A stretch of DNA of 64,000 nt from contig NZ_JOIU01000019.1 of the NCBI RefSeq assembly GCF_000720135.1, forward strand, positions 186,001-250,000, given 5' to 3'. The notes beneath the pieces were generated by a model, which was not told the DNA's origin, ran no database searches, and worked only from the letters and a program-made list of their open reading frames with translations. Below are positions 36,267-44,729 of this stretch, one piece after another (position 1 is the stretch's first letter; the number at the start of each line of letters is the position of its first letter). The position numbers were made by a program, and so were the translations under genes. Origin of the DNA: Streptomyces sp. NRRL S-1022. Lineage in GTDB: Bacteria; Actinomycetota; Actinomycetes; Streptomycetales; Streptomycetaceae.

Positions 36267-37862
36267 TTACTGCGGGGGGTTGCCGTGCTTGCGGGAAGGC
36301 AGGTCGGCGTGCTTGGTGTGCAGCATCGCCAGGGACTTCACGAGCACCTCGCGGGTCTCGGCGGGGTCGATCACGTCGTCGACCAGGCCCCGCTCGGCCG
36401 CGTAGTACGGGTGCATCAGCTCGGCCTTGTACTCCTTGACCATCTTCTGCCGCATGGCCTCGGGGTCCTCGGCGTCGGCGATCTGCCGGCGGAAGATGAC
36501 GTTGGCCGCGCCCTCCGCGCCCATGACGGCGATCTCGTTCGTCGGCCAGGCGTAGGTGAGGTCGGCGCCGATCGACTGGGAGTCCATGACGATGTAGGCA
36601 CCTCCGTACGCCTTGCGCAGGATGAGCGAGATCCTCGGCACGGTCGCGTTGCAGTAGGCGTACAGCAGCTTCGCGCCGTGGCGGATGATTCCGCCGTGCT
36701 CCTGGTCGACACCGGGGAGGAACCCGGGGACGTCCAGGAAGGTGACGATCGGGATGTTGAAAGCGTCACACATCTGGACAAAGCGCGCAGCTTTTTCCGA
36801 GGCCTCGATGTCCAGCACGCCCGCCAGCACCTGCGGCTGGTTGGCGATGATGCCGACGACCTGGCCGTCCAGCCGGGCCAGGGCGCAGATGATGTTGCGC
36901 GCCCAGCGCTCGTGGACCTCCAGGTACTCGCCGTCGTCGACGATCTCCTCGATGACCTTGGCCATGTCGTACGGCCGGTTGCCGTCCGCGGGGACCAGGT
37001 CCAGCAGCACGTCGCTGCGGCGGTCGACCGGGTCCGTGGACTCGGCCCGCGGCGGGTTCTCGCGGTTGTTCTGCGGGAGCAGCGAGAGGAGGTAGCGCAC
37101 CTCGGCGATGCACGTCTCCTCGTCGTCGTACGCGAAGTGGCAGACGCCGGAGGTCTCCGCGTGGACGTCGGCGCCGCCCAGGCCGTTCTGGGTGATCTCC
37201 TCGCCCGTCACGGCCTTGACCACGTCGGGGCCGGTGATGAACATCTGGGAGGTCTCACGGACCATGAAGACGAAGTCCGTGAGGGCGGGACTGTAGGCCG
37301 CGCCGCCCGCGCACGGGCCGAGCATCACCGAGATCTGCGGGATGACACCGGACGCCTTGGTGTTGCGCTGGAAGATGCCGCCGTAGCCGGCGAGGGCCGA
37401 GACGCCCTCCTGGATGCGGGCGCCCGCGCCGTCGTTCAGCGACACCAGCGGGGCCCCGGCCGCGATGGCCATGTCCATGATCTTGTGGATCTTGGTGGCG
37501 TGGGCCTCGCCCAGCGCGCCGCCGAAGATCCGGAAGTCGTGGGCGTAGACGAAGACCGTACGGCCCTCGACCGTGCCCCAGCCGGTGATGACACCGTCGG
37601 TGTACGGCTTCTTCGCCTCCAGGCCGAAGCCGGTCGCCCGGTGCCGGCGCAGCTGCTCGACCTCCTGGAAGGACCCGGGGTCGAGGAGCAGCTCGATCCG
37701 CTCCCGCGCCGTCAGCTTGCCCTTGGCGTGCTGCGCCTCGGTCGCCTTCCCGCTCGGGCCGGCCACGGCCCGGGCACGGATCTCGTGCAGTTCGGCGACC
37801 CGTCCGCGTGCGTCCGTCGGCTCACCGGTCGGCTCACCCGTCGTCTCTTCCAAAACGGTCAT
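36267..37862 (-). CDS. accB: acyl-CoA carboxylase beta subunit (carboxyltransferase)
   Basis: 531 residues. It transfers CO2 from biotin to an acyl-CoA, supplying malonyl- or methylmalonyl-CoA for lipids and polyketides. GGIFQRNTKASGVIPQIS, MLGPCAGGAAYSPALTDF and GFLPGVDQEHGGIIRHGAK are signature motifs. In the substrate-specificity loop the protein has GGAYIVMDSQ with Ile at residue 424, where propionyl-CoA-specific PccB has Asp; the known swap at this position points to acetyl-CoA use. The biotinylated α subunit is not in the window. Confidence 0.96.
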   Translation of the reverse strand: MTVLEETTGEPTGEPTDARGRVAELHEIRARAVAGPSGKATEAQHAKGKLTARERIELLLDPGSFQEVEQLRRHRATGFGLEAKKPYTDGVITGWGTVEGRTVFVYAHDFRIFGGALGEAHATKIHKIMDMAIAAGAPLVSLNDGAGARIQEGVSALAGYGGIFQRNTKASGVIPQISVMLGPCAGGAAYSPALTDFVFMVRETSQMFITGPDVVKAVTGEEITQNGLGGADVHAETSGVCHFAYDDEETCIAEVRYLLSLLPQNNRENPPRAESTDPVDRRSDVLLDLVPADGNRPYDMAKVIEEIVDDGEYLEVHERWARNIICALARLDGQVVGIIANQPQVLAGVLDIEASEKAARFVQMCDAFNIPIVTFLDVPGFLPGVDQEHGGIIRHGAKLLYAYCNATVPRISLILRKAYGGAYIVMDSQSIGADLTYAWPTNEIAVMGAEGAANVIFRRQIADAEDPEAMRQKMVKEYKAELMHPYYAAERGLVDDVIDPAETREVLVKSLAMLHTKHADLPSRKHGNPPQ

Positions 37863-38016
37863 GTAGCGACCTTACGAAGGACATCAAGAAAAGCGAGCCG
37901 TCGACTCTGTACAGTCTCCGGGCCGTTTTCCTGGTGCCAGTGAACAGAACCGTGGCGACATGCAGCCGTTCCGACTGCTCAGGAGGCCGACTCGTTGTAG
38001 GGGAGCGACAAAGTCA

Positions 38017-40332
38017 TCAGCTGAGAGCCACCTCACATTCATGGGTGGCACATGCCATCCCCGGAGTGACAAGGAGCCTCAGACGGCCGTCAGCCGACCG
38101 GACCTGGACGCTGTCGTCGGCCCGGATCACCGCGCGCACCGGATGGTTCCAGACCAGCTCCAGCGGAGCCCCGCTGCGGGGCGGCTCGCTGATGTGGAGG
38201 GTGGCCGTACGGCCCCGCCGGACCACGAGCACGCTCGCGCCGGCCGAGGCGGCCACGTCCCCCACCGTACCGGCCCGCCAGAAGGTGCACGCGGTCAGGC
38301 CCAGGCGGGGTACGGCGACGGCCTGGGCGGTGGTGTCGTTGGCGAGGACGGACAGCCAGTGCCGGTCGGCGGCCCGGGCGGCGGTCCGCGCGCGGGAGGC
38401 GCCGGGCAGCAGGACGTAGGCGTAGCCGGCGGCCGCCGGGTCGGTACCGTGGTCGAGCCAGAGGGTCTGCCAGCGCCGGGTGCGCCGCTCGTCGGTGCCG
38501 GCGGTGTTGATGTCGGACCAGGCGCCGGTGCGGTCCTCGCGCAGGGTGCGCAGTTCGCCCCCGCAGGGCAGGAGCCAGCCGCCGTGGCCCTCCAGGTGGG
38601 CCCAGCGTGCGGCGCGCACGAAGGTCTCGGTGCCGTTCTCGCCCAGGTTGCGGTTGTCCACGACGGTCTCGACGGGCACGCCGTCGGCGCAGCTGATCCC
38701 GGCGCCCAGGCAGACCACGGCGTCGTCGAGGAAGAACCAGGACTTGCGGGCCTCAAGGGTGGAGCCGAGGCCCTTGAGGTGCTGGCCGACCGCGGCGTAC
38801 GTGCCGTCGGTGGTGCCGCCGACCCAGCGCACGTCCGGCTTGGGCGCGCCCCACTCGCCGCCGGCCCGGTCGGGCAGCCGCTTGGTCGAGACGGTGGTGC
38901 CGGGCAGCCGGTACCAGTCGACGGTGGGCCAGTACCAGTCGGTGTACTGGTCGCCGCGGCCCCGCGGCCACCAGGAGAGCATGCCCGAACCGGTGTGCCA
39001 GCCGCGCGGGTTCTCGCCGTTGCCGCACTCGTAGTGGGCGATGCGGTCGCTGGCCATGGCGAGGGCGGCGGTGAACCGGGGGGTGCGGTGGACGGCACGG
39101 TCCATGGCCGGGAAGAGGCGGTGGCCGAGGGGTTCGGGGGCGGCGGGCGCGGGCGAGGCCGCGACGGCGTGCAGCCGTGCCAGATCGGCGACCTCGAACT
39201 GGTCCGACGTCAGCACCGGTACCACGGTGTCCCGTTGGATCCAGCCCTTGATACGGCCGTACCAGCGCTCGCGCTCGGCCTCGCTCGCGCCGGCGGCGAG
39301 GAGGGCGATGTCGGCGATCAGGGCCTGCCCGTGGTAGTGGTCGCTGCGCAGCACGTGCAGGTCGTCGGAGCGCTGGTGACCCCGGCTGATCGCGCGGCCG
39401 TTGACGCAGTCCGCCACCAGCCCGTCGTGGATCAGGGGGGCGTAGGCGTGCTCGACGCTGTCCAGGACGTTCTGCCGGGCGGGGTCGGTGATCTCCCAGG
39501 CCGACCCGGCGAGCAGCGCGAACAGCCGCCCGAGGCCGTCGAGCAGGACCTGGCCGTACGTGCCCGAGTAGGAGACCCAGGTGTGCTGGACGAAGGAGCC
39601 GTCGGCGTAGAGGCCGTCGCCCTTCGTGACGTACGGGAAGACGGGCGAGAGGGCGTCGCGGGCGAGGGTGATCTTCTGCGGGCTGCGGCCGAGGATGCCG
39701 CGCAGGGCGACCGAGCGGCACAGGTCGACGCGGTTGGCACCGGTGGAGGTGCCAGAGTAGTCGGTGAGCACGGCGTCCGGCACGAAGTGGTCGACGGCCG
39801 CGCAGGCCGCGGCGATCCTCTCCGCGCCGAGGCGCTCGTACAGGGCGGCGGTGATGTCCGTCAGCAGCCGGGGGCTGCCGATCTGCCACTCCCACCAGTT
39901 GCCGTAGCGGGTGGTGGCGGGGTGGTAGACGGTGGCCGAGAGGTGGTCGAGCCCGCGCAGGACGTCGGCGAGGAGGCCCGGGTCGCCGGTGGTGCCCGTG
40001 CCGGCCTGGACGTAGGCCTGGGTCATGGTCCACAGCCGGCCGTAGCTGAAGGTGATGCCGGAGGGCGGGTCGAAGGGGTGCCCCGGCCAGAGCGACGCGG
40101 GAGCGGGGACCATGCTCTCCCGGTATTCCCTTGCGCGCGCGCCGAGTTGGGCGAGCCGGGAGGCGTACGGCTCGGCGGCCGGGTCGTACCCCGTGCCCAG
40201 GGAGATGCCGAGCCAGCGGCGGCGCAGGGTGTCGTACGGGTCGTCGGCCGCCCGGGCGCCCGGCGCCGCGGTGGCGGCGAGGGCGGCGGCCAGCAGCAGT
40301 GCGCGTCGGGTCATGCCCATGGGGCCGGTCAC
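38017..40332 (-). CDS. secreted polysaccharide lyase family 8
   Basis: 771 residues with a Tat-type signal (MTRRALLLAAALAAT, cleavage near ARA-ADD). The N-terminal α/α-toroid carries the PL8 catalytic set: Asn200 in TGANRVDLC, His250 and Tyr259 in QHTWVSYSGTYGQ, with spacings of 50 and 9 as in hyaluronate and xanthan lyases, plus aromatic patch NWWEW (~145). The β-sandwich half follows (SGMLSWWPRGRGDQYTD). It probably cleaves hyaluronan, chondroitin or xanthan outside the cell. Start GTG 40332 sits just after GAGGAGAGAGG. The small secreted gene is 24 bp upstream. Confidence 0.92.
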   Translation of the reverse strand: MTGPMGMTRRALLLAAALAATAAPGARAADDPYDTLRRRWLGISLGTGYDPAAEPYASRLAQLGARAREYRESMVPAPASLWPGHPFDPPSGITFSYGRLWTMTQAYVQAGTGTTGDPGLLADVLRGLDHLSATVYHPATTRYGNWWEWQIGSPRLLTDITAALYERLGAERIAAACAAVDHFVPDAVLTDYSGTSTGANRVDLCRSVALRGILGRSPQKITLARDALSPVFPYVTKGDGLYADGSFVQHTWVSYSGTYGQVLLDGLGRLFALLAGSAWEITDPARQNVLDSVEHAYAPLIHDGLVADCVNGRAISRGHQRSDDLHVLRSDHYHGQALIADIALLAAGASEAERERWYGRIKGWIQRDTVVPVLTSDQFEVADLARLHAVAASPAPAAPEPLGHRLFPAMDRAVHRTPRFTAALAMASDRIAHYECGNGENPRGWHTGSGMLSWWPRGRGDQYTDWYWPTVDWYRLPGTTVSTKRLPDRAGGEWGAPKPDVRWVGGTTDGTYAAVGQHLKGLGSTLEARKSWFFLDDAVVCLGAGISCADGVPVETVVDNRNLGENGTETFVRAARWAHLEGHGGWLLPCGGELRTLREDRTGAWSDINTAGTDERRTRRWQTLWLDHGTDPAAAGYAYVLLPGASRARTAARAADRHWLSVLANDTTAQAVAVPRLGLTACTFWRAGTVGDVAASAGASVLVVRRGRTATLHISEPPRSGAPLELVWNHPVRAVIRADDSVQVRSADGRLRLLVTPGMACATHECEVALS

Positions 40333-40356
40333 CGCCCTCTCTCCTCGGCTCCCGGC

Positions 40357-40863
40357 TCAGCAGCCGCCGCAGTTGTAGTAGAGGACGTCCCAGTGGCTGC
40401 CCTCGTCGGCGTAGATGTTGCCGGAGCCGGACTGGTACTGCGGGGCGCCGTCGCCGCGGAGGCCGATGTAGCCGAAGTTGTTCTTGATGTACGACGTCAC
40501 GCACGTGTTCTTGCCGTAGTCGAGCTTGTAGCCGTTCCAGTGGGAGTAGGTGCCGGAGGCGTGGCCGGTCTCGGTGCCGCCGGTGATGTTGAGCGCGCAG
40601 CCGCTGGACCGCTTGAGCGTCTGGGCACCCTGGGCGGTGGCGAGGTTGAGCTGCTCGAAGGACGTACAGGTGGAGTTGTAGCGGTCGGAGCAGTTGCCGG
40701 AGGACGACCACGTGATGCCGACATCGCGGAACATCTGGGTGGCGGTGGCGTGACTGATCTTGGTGACGGCGAAGGCGTCGGTCGCGGTGCCGAGGACGGC
40801 GACGCCCGGGGCGACGACGAGGGCGAGCGCGGTGAGGAGCGCGCGGGGCTTCAGCGGGTTCAT
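40357..40863 (-). CDS. small secreted protein with M15-peptidase-like motifs
   Basis: 168 residues from ATG 40863 with a Sec signal (MNPLKPRALLTALALVVAPG, cleavage near AFA-VTK). The mature part has several Cys residues and two stretches that recall D-Ala-D-Ala metallopeptidases of family M15: SHWNGYKLD (compare SxHxxGxAxD) and EGSHWDVLYY near the C-terminus, where the last zinc His would lie. A possible role is peptidoglycan or peptide cleavage, but the resemblance is limited. Same strand as, and 24 bp upstream of, the PL8 lyase. Confidence 0.8.
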   Translation of the reverse strand: MNPLKPRALLTALALVVAPGVAVLGTATDAFAVTKISHATATQMFRDVGITWSSSGNCSDRYNSTCTSFEQLNLATAQGAQTLKRSSGCALNITGGTETGHASGTYSHWNGYKLDYGKNTCVTSYIKNNFGYIGLRGDGAPQYQSGSGNIYADEGSHWDVLYYNCGGC

Positions 40864-41005
40864 GGGGACCTTCCTGCGGTGGGCCATGCTTGCTGGGGTC
40901 GGCTGTGCAGGTGGTGCAGGCAGATGGTGCCCGAGTGCGTGGGACGTGCGCCAGGGTGCCGCGCGTGGTGACTTCAGGTAAGGATGTGAACACGTTGCGG
41001 ATGAT

Positions 41006-41065
41006 GTTGAATTTTGAACCGAATGGGTCTACCTTCTGAGTCACGGGGTTCGTTCAACGTTCAAC
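41006..41065. promoter_or_regulatory. repeated GTTCAAC/GTTGAA half-sites upstream of yceI
   Basis: GTTGAAttTTGAAC at 41006-41019 and tandem GTTCAAC-GTTCAAC at 41052-41065 lie in the divergent region between the secreted-protein gene and the YceI gene. This pattern suits a MarR-type regulator; no marR gene is in the window. Confidence 0.45.
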
Positions 41066-41106
41066 AAGCCGTTTCGTACCGCACTCGTCATCCGTAGGAG
41101 CACGTC

Positions 41107-41712
41107 ATGGGCATCTTCAGCCGCAAGGACACCACCCCCGCCCCCGCCGCGCAGGCCGCGGCCGCCCCCGATCTGACCGCGCTGACCGGCGACTACACGA
41201 TCGACCCGGCCCACAGCTCGATCGGTTTCGTCGCCCGGCACGCCATGGTCACCAACGTCAAGGGCAGCTTCCAGGACTTCACCGGCACGCTGCACCTGGA
41301 CGGCGCCGACCCCGCGAAGTCCACCGCCACGCTCGACGTCCAGGTGGCGAGCATCGAGACCGGCAACGCCGACCGCGACGGCCACCTGAAGTCCTCCGAC
41401 TTCTTCAAGATCGACGAGTTCCCGACGATGACGTTCCGCTCCACCAAGGCGGAGTCCCTCGGCGGCGACGACTACCGCATCACCGGCGACCTCTCCCTGC
41501 TCGGCGTCACCAAGCCGCTCACCATCGACCTGGAGTTCAACGGCTCCGCCCAGGACCCCTTCGGCAACCAGCGCGTCGGCTTCGAGGGCAAGGCCGAGAT
41601 CCTGCGCTCCGAGTGGGGCCTGACCTGGAACGCGGCCCTGGAGACGGGCGGCGTCCTGGTCTCCGACAAGATCAAGCTGGTCTTCGACATCTCGGCCATC
41701 AAGCAGGCGTGA
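41107..41712 (+). CDS. YceI family protein
   Basis: 201 residues from ATG 41107 with TAGGAG upstream. YceI lipocalin-like β-barrel motifs are YTIDPAHSSIGFVARHAMVTNVKG (in two parts), TLDVQVASIETGNADRDGHLKS, FPTMTFRST and DLSLLGVTKPLTIDLEF. YceI proteins bind polyprenoid or amphiphilic lipids. There is no signal peptide here; a 25-residue Ala/Pro N-terminal extension replaces it, so it is probably cytosolic, as in many actinobacteria. Confidence 0.92.
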   Translation: MGIFSRKDTTPAPAAQAAAAPDLTALTGDYTIDPAHSSIGFVARHAMVTNVKGSFQDFTGTLHLDGADPAKSTATLDVQVASIETGNADRDGHLKSSDFFKIDEFPTMTFRSTKAESLGGDDYRITGDLSLLGVTKPLTIDLEFNGSAQDPFGNQRVGFEGKAEILRSEWGLTWNAALETGGVLVSDKIKLVFDISAIKQA

Positions 41713-41805
41713 GGTGCTCGGGGGGGGCGTCAGGGGCAGGTGGCCGTGGGGATGGGCGACCGGGGGTGGGCGAGCCCCCGGGCGGCGACAAGTGGCCGTG
41801 GGGCC

Positions 41806-41928
41806 GCTCGCTTCTGGGCCAGTGTCGTGCTTCCGCGGTCCGCGTCAAGGGCGCTGCGCGTCGCCTTCGGCGATGGCCCTCCGGCCCACCCTTGACCCGG
41901 CCCGCTCCAGCCCGGATCAGAAGCGAGC
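41806..41928. repeat. 123-bp palindromic element, left copy
   Basis: Nested inverted repeats: outer GCTCGCTTCT / AGAAGCGAGC (41806-41815, 41919-41928), inner GTCAAGGG / CCCTTGAC (41844-41851, 41889-41896), and innermost TCGCCTTCGGCGA. The element is repeated in inverted orientation at 42971-43093. No coding capacity is evident. Confidence 0.8.
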
Positions 41929-42009
41929 GAGCGACCCGAAAGAGCAGTGGCCCAGCCCGGCACCGGGCCCTCGGGCATGCCGCCCAGCACCGTCGGCGGG
42001 GGTGCGCAG

Positions 42010-42490
42010 CCGCGCCTCGCAAGGACGCCGGGTCGGCTAAGCGACTTCCGGCCCGGAGGGTGGGGCGCGGTCGCACCTCGCCGGCACGCCGGGCGGGCTA
42101 AGCGGCTCCCCACCCGGAGGGTGGGGCGCGGTCGCGCCTGGCATGGATGCCGGGCGCGATTGGGGGCGAACGCCCGGGGGGCGGGGTGCGCGGTCGCGCC
42201 TCGCCAGCACGCCGGGCGAGATTGGCGGCGAGCGGCCGGTGGGCGGGGTGCGCGGTCGCACCTCGCCGGCACGCCGGGCGAGACTGGCGACGAACGCCCG
42301 GTGGGCGGGGTGCGCGATCGCACCTCGCCGGCACGCCGGGCGGGCTTGGCGGCTCCCCGCCCGGAGGGTGGGGCGCGGTCGCACCTCCCCAGCACGCCGG
42401 GTGAGATTGGCGGCGAACGCCCGGTGGGCGGGGTGCGCGGTCGCACCTCGCCAGCACGCCGGGTGGGCTTGGCGGCGAGCGGCCGGGGGA
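42010..42490. repeat. array of eight 61-62 bp direct repeats
   Basis: The core ACGCCGGGc starts at 42025, 42086, 42147 (degenerate), 42209, 42271, 42333, 42394 and 42456, giving periods of 61-62 bp. Each unit reads roughly GGTCGCACCTCGCC(G/A)GC, then the core, then a GGC(T/G)-rich segment. The period is not a multiple of 3 and open frames occur in every phase, so coding is unlikely. Nothing resembles CRISPR spacers, since the whole unit repeats. Confidence 0.85.
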
Positions 42491-42784
42491 TGGGGCCCGG
42501 AGGGCCGTCGTGGGCGCGCTTGGGCCGTCCGGTGAGGGCAGTCCAGCAACCTCCCTTCGGGAGATCGCCCCTCCCACCGTCATTGGCAAGCAACTGTCGG
42601 GACTGGCGGCAATGGGCCAGGTGAGCGGGCAGTGCCGGTCGGCGGAGTGGCCCGAATCCGCCAATCACCTCAGCCGTGTGACCAGAGGGGCTGATGGGTC
42701 GTCCCCGCTTGACCAGCGAGGCCGTTGGGGCGCCGTCGCCCCTCCTTCCGCCCGCCTCCACTGCCCCACCCCCCCTTTCACCCG

Positions 42785-42900
42785 CCGGGCCGGAGCCGCC
42801 AAGCCGTCTCGGCGTGCAGGCGAGGCGCGAGCGCGCCACACCCACCGAGCCGGAAGCCGCTTAGCCCACCCGGCGTGCGGGCGAGGCGCGGACGCGTCCG
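42785..42900. repeat. two inverted copies of the 61-bp unit
   Basis: GGCGTGCaGGCGAGGCGCG at about 42812 and GGCGTGCGGGCGAGGCGCG at about 42872 are reverse complements of the array core, 60 bp apart. They face the direct array across about 290 bp of non-repeated sequence (42491-42784) in which no gene is seen. Confidence 0.75.
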
Positions 42901-42970
42901 GCCGGTGGCGGTGCCGTCACAGTGCCGGGAAGTCGCCGACCCCGCCGGCCACCGTCTTTCCGGGCCGCCC

Positions 42971-43093
42971 GCTCGCTTCTCCCTTGTGCTGGAGCGAGTC
43001 GTGTCAAGGGGCGGCCGTAGGCCGATCGCCGCAGGCGACGCGTAGCGCCCTTGACTCGGCTCGCGGAAGCACGACAATCGCCGAGAAGCGGGC
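42971..43093. repeat. 123-bp palindromic element, right copy
   Basis: The inverted counterpart of 41806-41928 with the same length: GCTCGCTTCT (42971-42980) / AGAAGCGGGC (43084-43093), inner GTCAAGGG (43003-43010) / CCCTTGAC (43048-43055). Its reverse complement aligns with the left copy over the whole length with scattered differences, and the match extends about 10 bp outside. Confidence 0.8.
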
Positions 43094-43121
43094 GGCCCCA
43101 CGGTCACGCCACCGCACCGGG

Positions 43122-43556
43122 TCACCGCAGCCGACCCGGAACGGTCACCCCCTCCCCCCGCGCCGCGAACTCGCACCACACGAATTTCCCCGGGTTCCGC
43201 TCCCCCACCCCCCACTTGTCCGCCAAGGCCGCCACCAGCAGCAGGCCCCGGCCGCGTTCCGCTTCCGGGGACGTCTCCGGGGCGCGGACCTCACCCGGGC
43301 CGCTGTCGTGCACCTCCACCCTCAAGACACCGTCCCCGTGCAGCGTCAGTCGGGGGTGGAAGCCGCAGCCGGCGGGGACGCCGTGGACGAGGGCGTTGGT
43401 CGCCAACTCGCTCACGCACAGCAGCTCGTCGCTGCGCTCGGTCCTGGTCCAGTCGGTCAGTGTCTCCCGTGCGAACTCCCTCGCGAGCCGCACCGACCTG
43501 CGGTCGCGGCGGTAGAACGTCTGGCGCGTCCGGGGGTGTTGGGGTTCCTCGTCCAT
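43122..43556 (-). CDS. anti-sigma-like GHKL ATPase (ATP-binding protein)
   Basis: 144 residues from ATG 43556 (a GTG at 43580 is possible). The HATPase_c_2 fold has N-box ELATNALVHGVPAG, G1 box VEVHDSGPGEV and GRGLLLVAALADKWGV. Proteins of this size accompany XRE/DUF397 pairs in Streptomyces (the AbaA/WhiJ-type loci) and are thought to act as regulators rather than kinases. It is divergent from the XRE gene by 112 bp. Confidence 0.88.
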   Translation of the reverse strand: MDEEPQHPRTRQTFYRRDRRSVRLAREFARETLTDWTRTERSDELLCVSELATNALVHGVPAGCGFHPRLTLHGDGVLRVEVHDSGPGEVRAPETSPEAERGRGLLLVAALADKWGVGERNPGKFVWCEFAARGEGVTVPGRLR

Positions 43557-43668
43557 GACGCGAGTGTCACTGTGCGTCACTACACTGGGTCAGTGAGTGA
43601 AGTCGTAGTCCTCATCGCTACGAGTCCACTACGAGAGCTGCGGGTGCGTACGGGGGAAAGGTACGGCC

Positions 43669-44490
43669 ATGCACGTGGCGACGAGGCCCAAGAAGGTCGG
43701 TTCGTGGTACGCGGTCGGTGCGCTGGTGGCGCACTTCCGGAAGAAGGCGCGTCTCACGCAGGAACAGTTCGCGGAGGCGGCGAACCTCGCCGGGGACACG
43801 GTGCGCTCCATCGAGCAGGGGAGGCTCGCCCTCCAGCCGGACCGGGCCGAGCAGTTCGATGAACTCCTCGGCACGGGCGGGGCGTTAACGGTGGTCGTCG
43901 CCAAGCTGCCGGTACGGGATCGGATCGTGCAGTTCGCGCAGGGGCTCATCGATCACGAGCAGGAGGCGGTCGGGATCCTGTCGTACCAGAGCCTGGCGGT
44001 TCCCGGGCTGCTGCAGACTCCCGAGTACTGCCGCGCAGTGTTCAACTATCGCTACCCGGCGCTGGGGACCGAGACGGCTGAACAGTGGGTTCAGGCCCGC
44101 ATGGAACGGCAGCTGATCTGGCAGCGGGAGAGGCCTCCCGTGGGGCACTTCATCATGGAGGAAGGCATCTTGCGGCGGCCGGTAGGTGGGCCGGACGTCA
44201 TACGTGAGCAGTTTCGGCAGATCCTGGAGTACACCACCCCGGCGCACATGAGCTTCCAGATCATGCCGACGCATCCGACTCCTCACGCAGCCCTCGACGG
44301 ACCCATGGTGCTCTTGGAGACTCCGGAACACGAACGACTCGTCTACCTGGAAGTTCAGCGCGCCAGCTTCCTCATCGATGACCCAGAAGAGGTCAGCGAC
44401 TACCACCACAAGTATGGGATGCTGCGGACTCAGGCGCTCTCCTGCGACGAGCGCGAGCGCTTCCTGACGGGACTGCTAGGAGAGTCATGA
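43669..44490 (+). CDS. WhiJ-like XRE regulator with DUF5753, containing a TTA codon
   Basis: 273 residues. An N-terminal XRE helix-turn-helix (GALVAHFRKKARLTQEQFAEAA, in two parts) is followed by the DUF5753 domain: YQSLAVPGLLQTPEYCRAV, MERQLIWQRERPP and LEYTTPAHMSFQIMP. Leu73 is encoded by TTA (43885-43887), the codon read by the bldA tRNA in Streptomyces, so translation probably depends on development. It overlaps the DUF397 gene by 4 bp (ATGA). Such pairs act as antitoxin- or repressor-like developmental regulators. Confidence 0.92.
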   Translation: MHVATRPKKVGSWYAVGALVAHFRKKARLTQEQFAEAANLAGDTVRSIEQGRLALQPDRAEQFDELLGTGGALTVVVAKLPVRDRIVQFAQGLIDHEQEAVGILSYQSLAVPGLLQTPEYCRAVFNYRYPALGTETAEQWVQARMERQLIWQRERPPVGHFIMEEGILRRPVGGPDVIREQFRQILEYTTPAHMSFQIMPTHPTPHAALDGPMVLLETPEHERLVYLEVQRASFLIDDPEEVSDYHHKYGMLRTQALSCDERERFLTGLLGES

Positions 44491-44729
44491 ACACCGCAGC
44501 ACTGGCGTGGTTCAAGTCCAGCTACAGCGGCAGTGAGGGCGGCGACTGCCTCGAACTCGCCTACACCTGGCGCAAGTCCAGCCACAGCGGCAGCGAAGGC
44601 GGCAACTGCCTGGAAGTAGCCACCACCGCCTCCACCATCCACATCCGTGACTCCAAGACCCCCGCCGGCCCCACCCTCACCCTCTCCCCCGTCACCTGGA
44701 GCGAGTTCCTTGACGGCATCGCCCGCTGA
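44487..44729 (+). CDS. DUF397 protein, duplicated motif
   Basis: 80 residues. The DUF397 motif occurs twice: WFKSSYSGSEGGDCLELA and WRKSSHSGSEGGNCLEVA, then IHIRDSKTP and WSEFLDGIAR. Single-copy proteins are about 60-65 residues, so the first half is an internal duplication. DUF397 proteins are co-encoded with WhiJ-like regulators and may bind them. The ATG overlaps the XRE stop. Confidence 0.92.
   Translation: MNTAALAWFKSSYSGSEGGDCLELAYTWRKSSHSGSEGGNCLEVATTASTIHIRDSKTPAGPTLTLSPVTWSEFLDGIAR

Noticed and set aside
42010..42490. CRISPR array
   Set aside because: The whole unit repeats, there are no unique spacers of constant length, and no cas gene is present.
41730..42845. Long open frames on both strands across the repeat island, rich in Arg/Pro/Gly
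   Set aside because: The 61-62 bp repeat is not a multiple of three, frames are open in all phases, and no RBS or family is seen. These are products of high GC.
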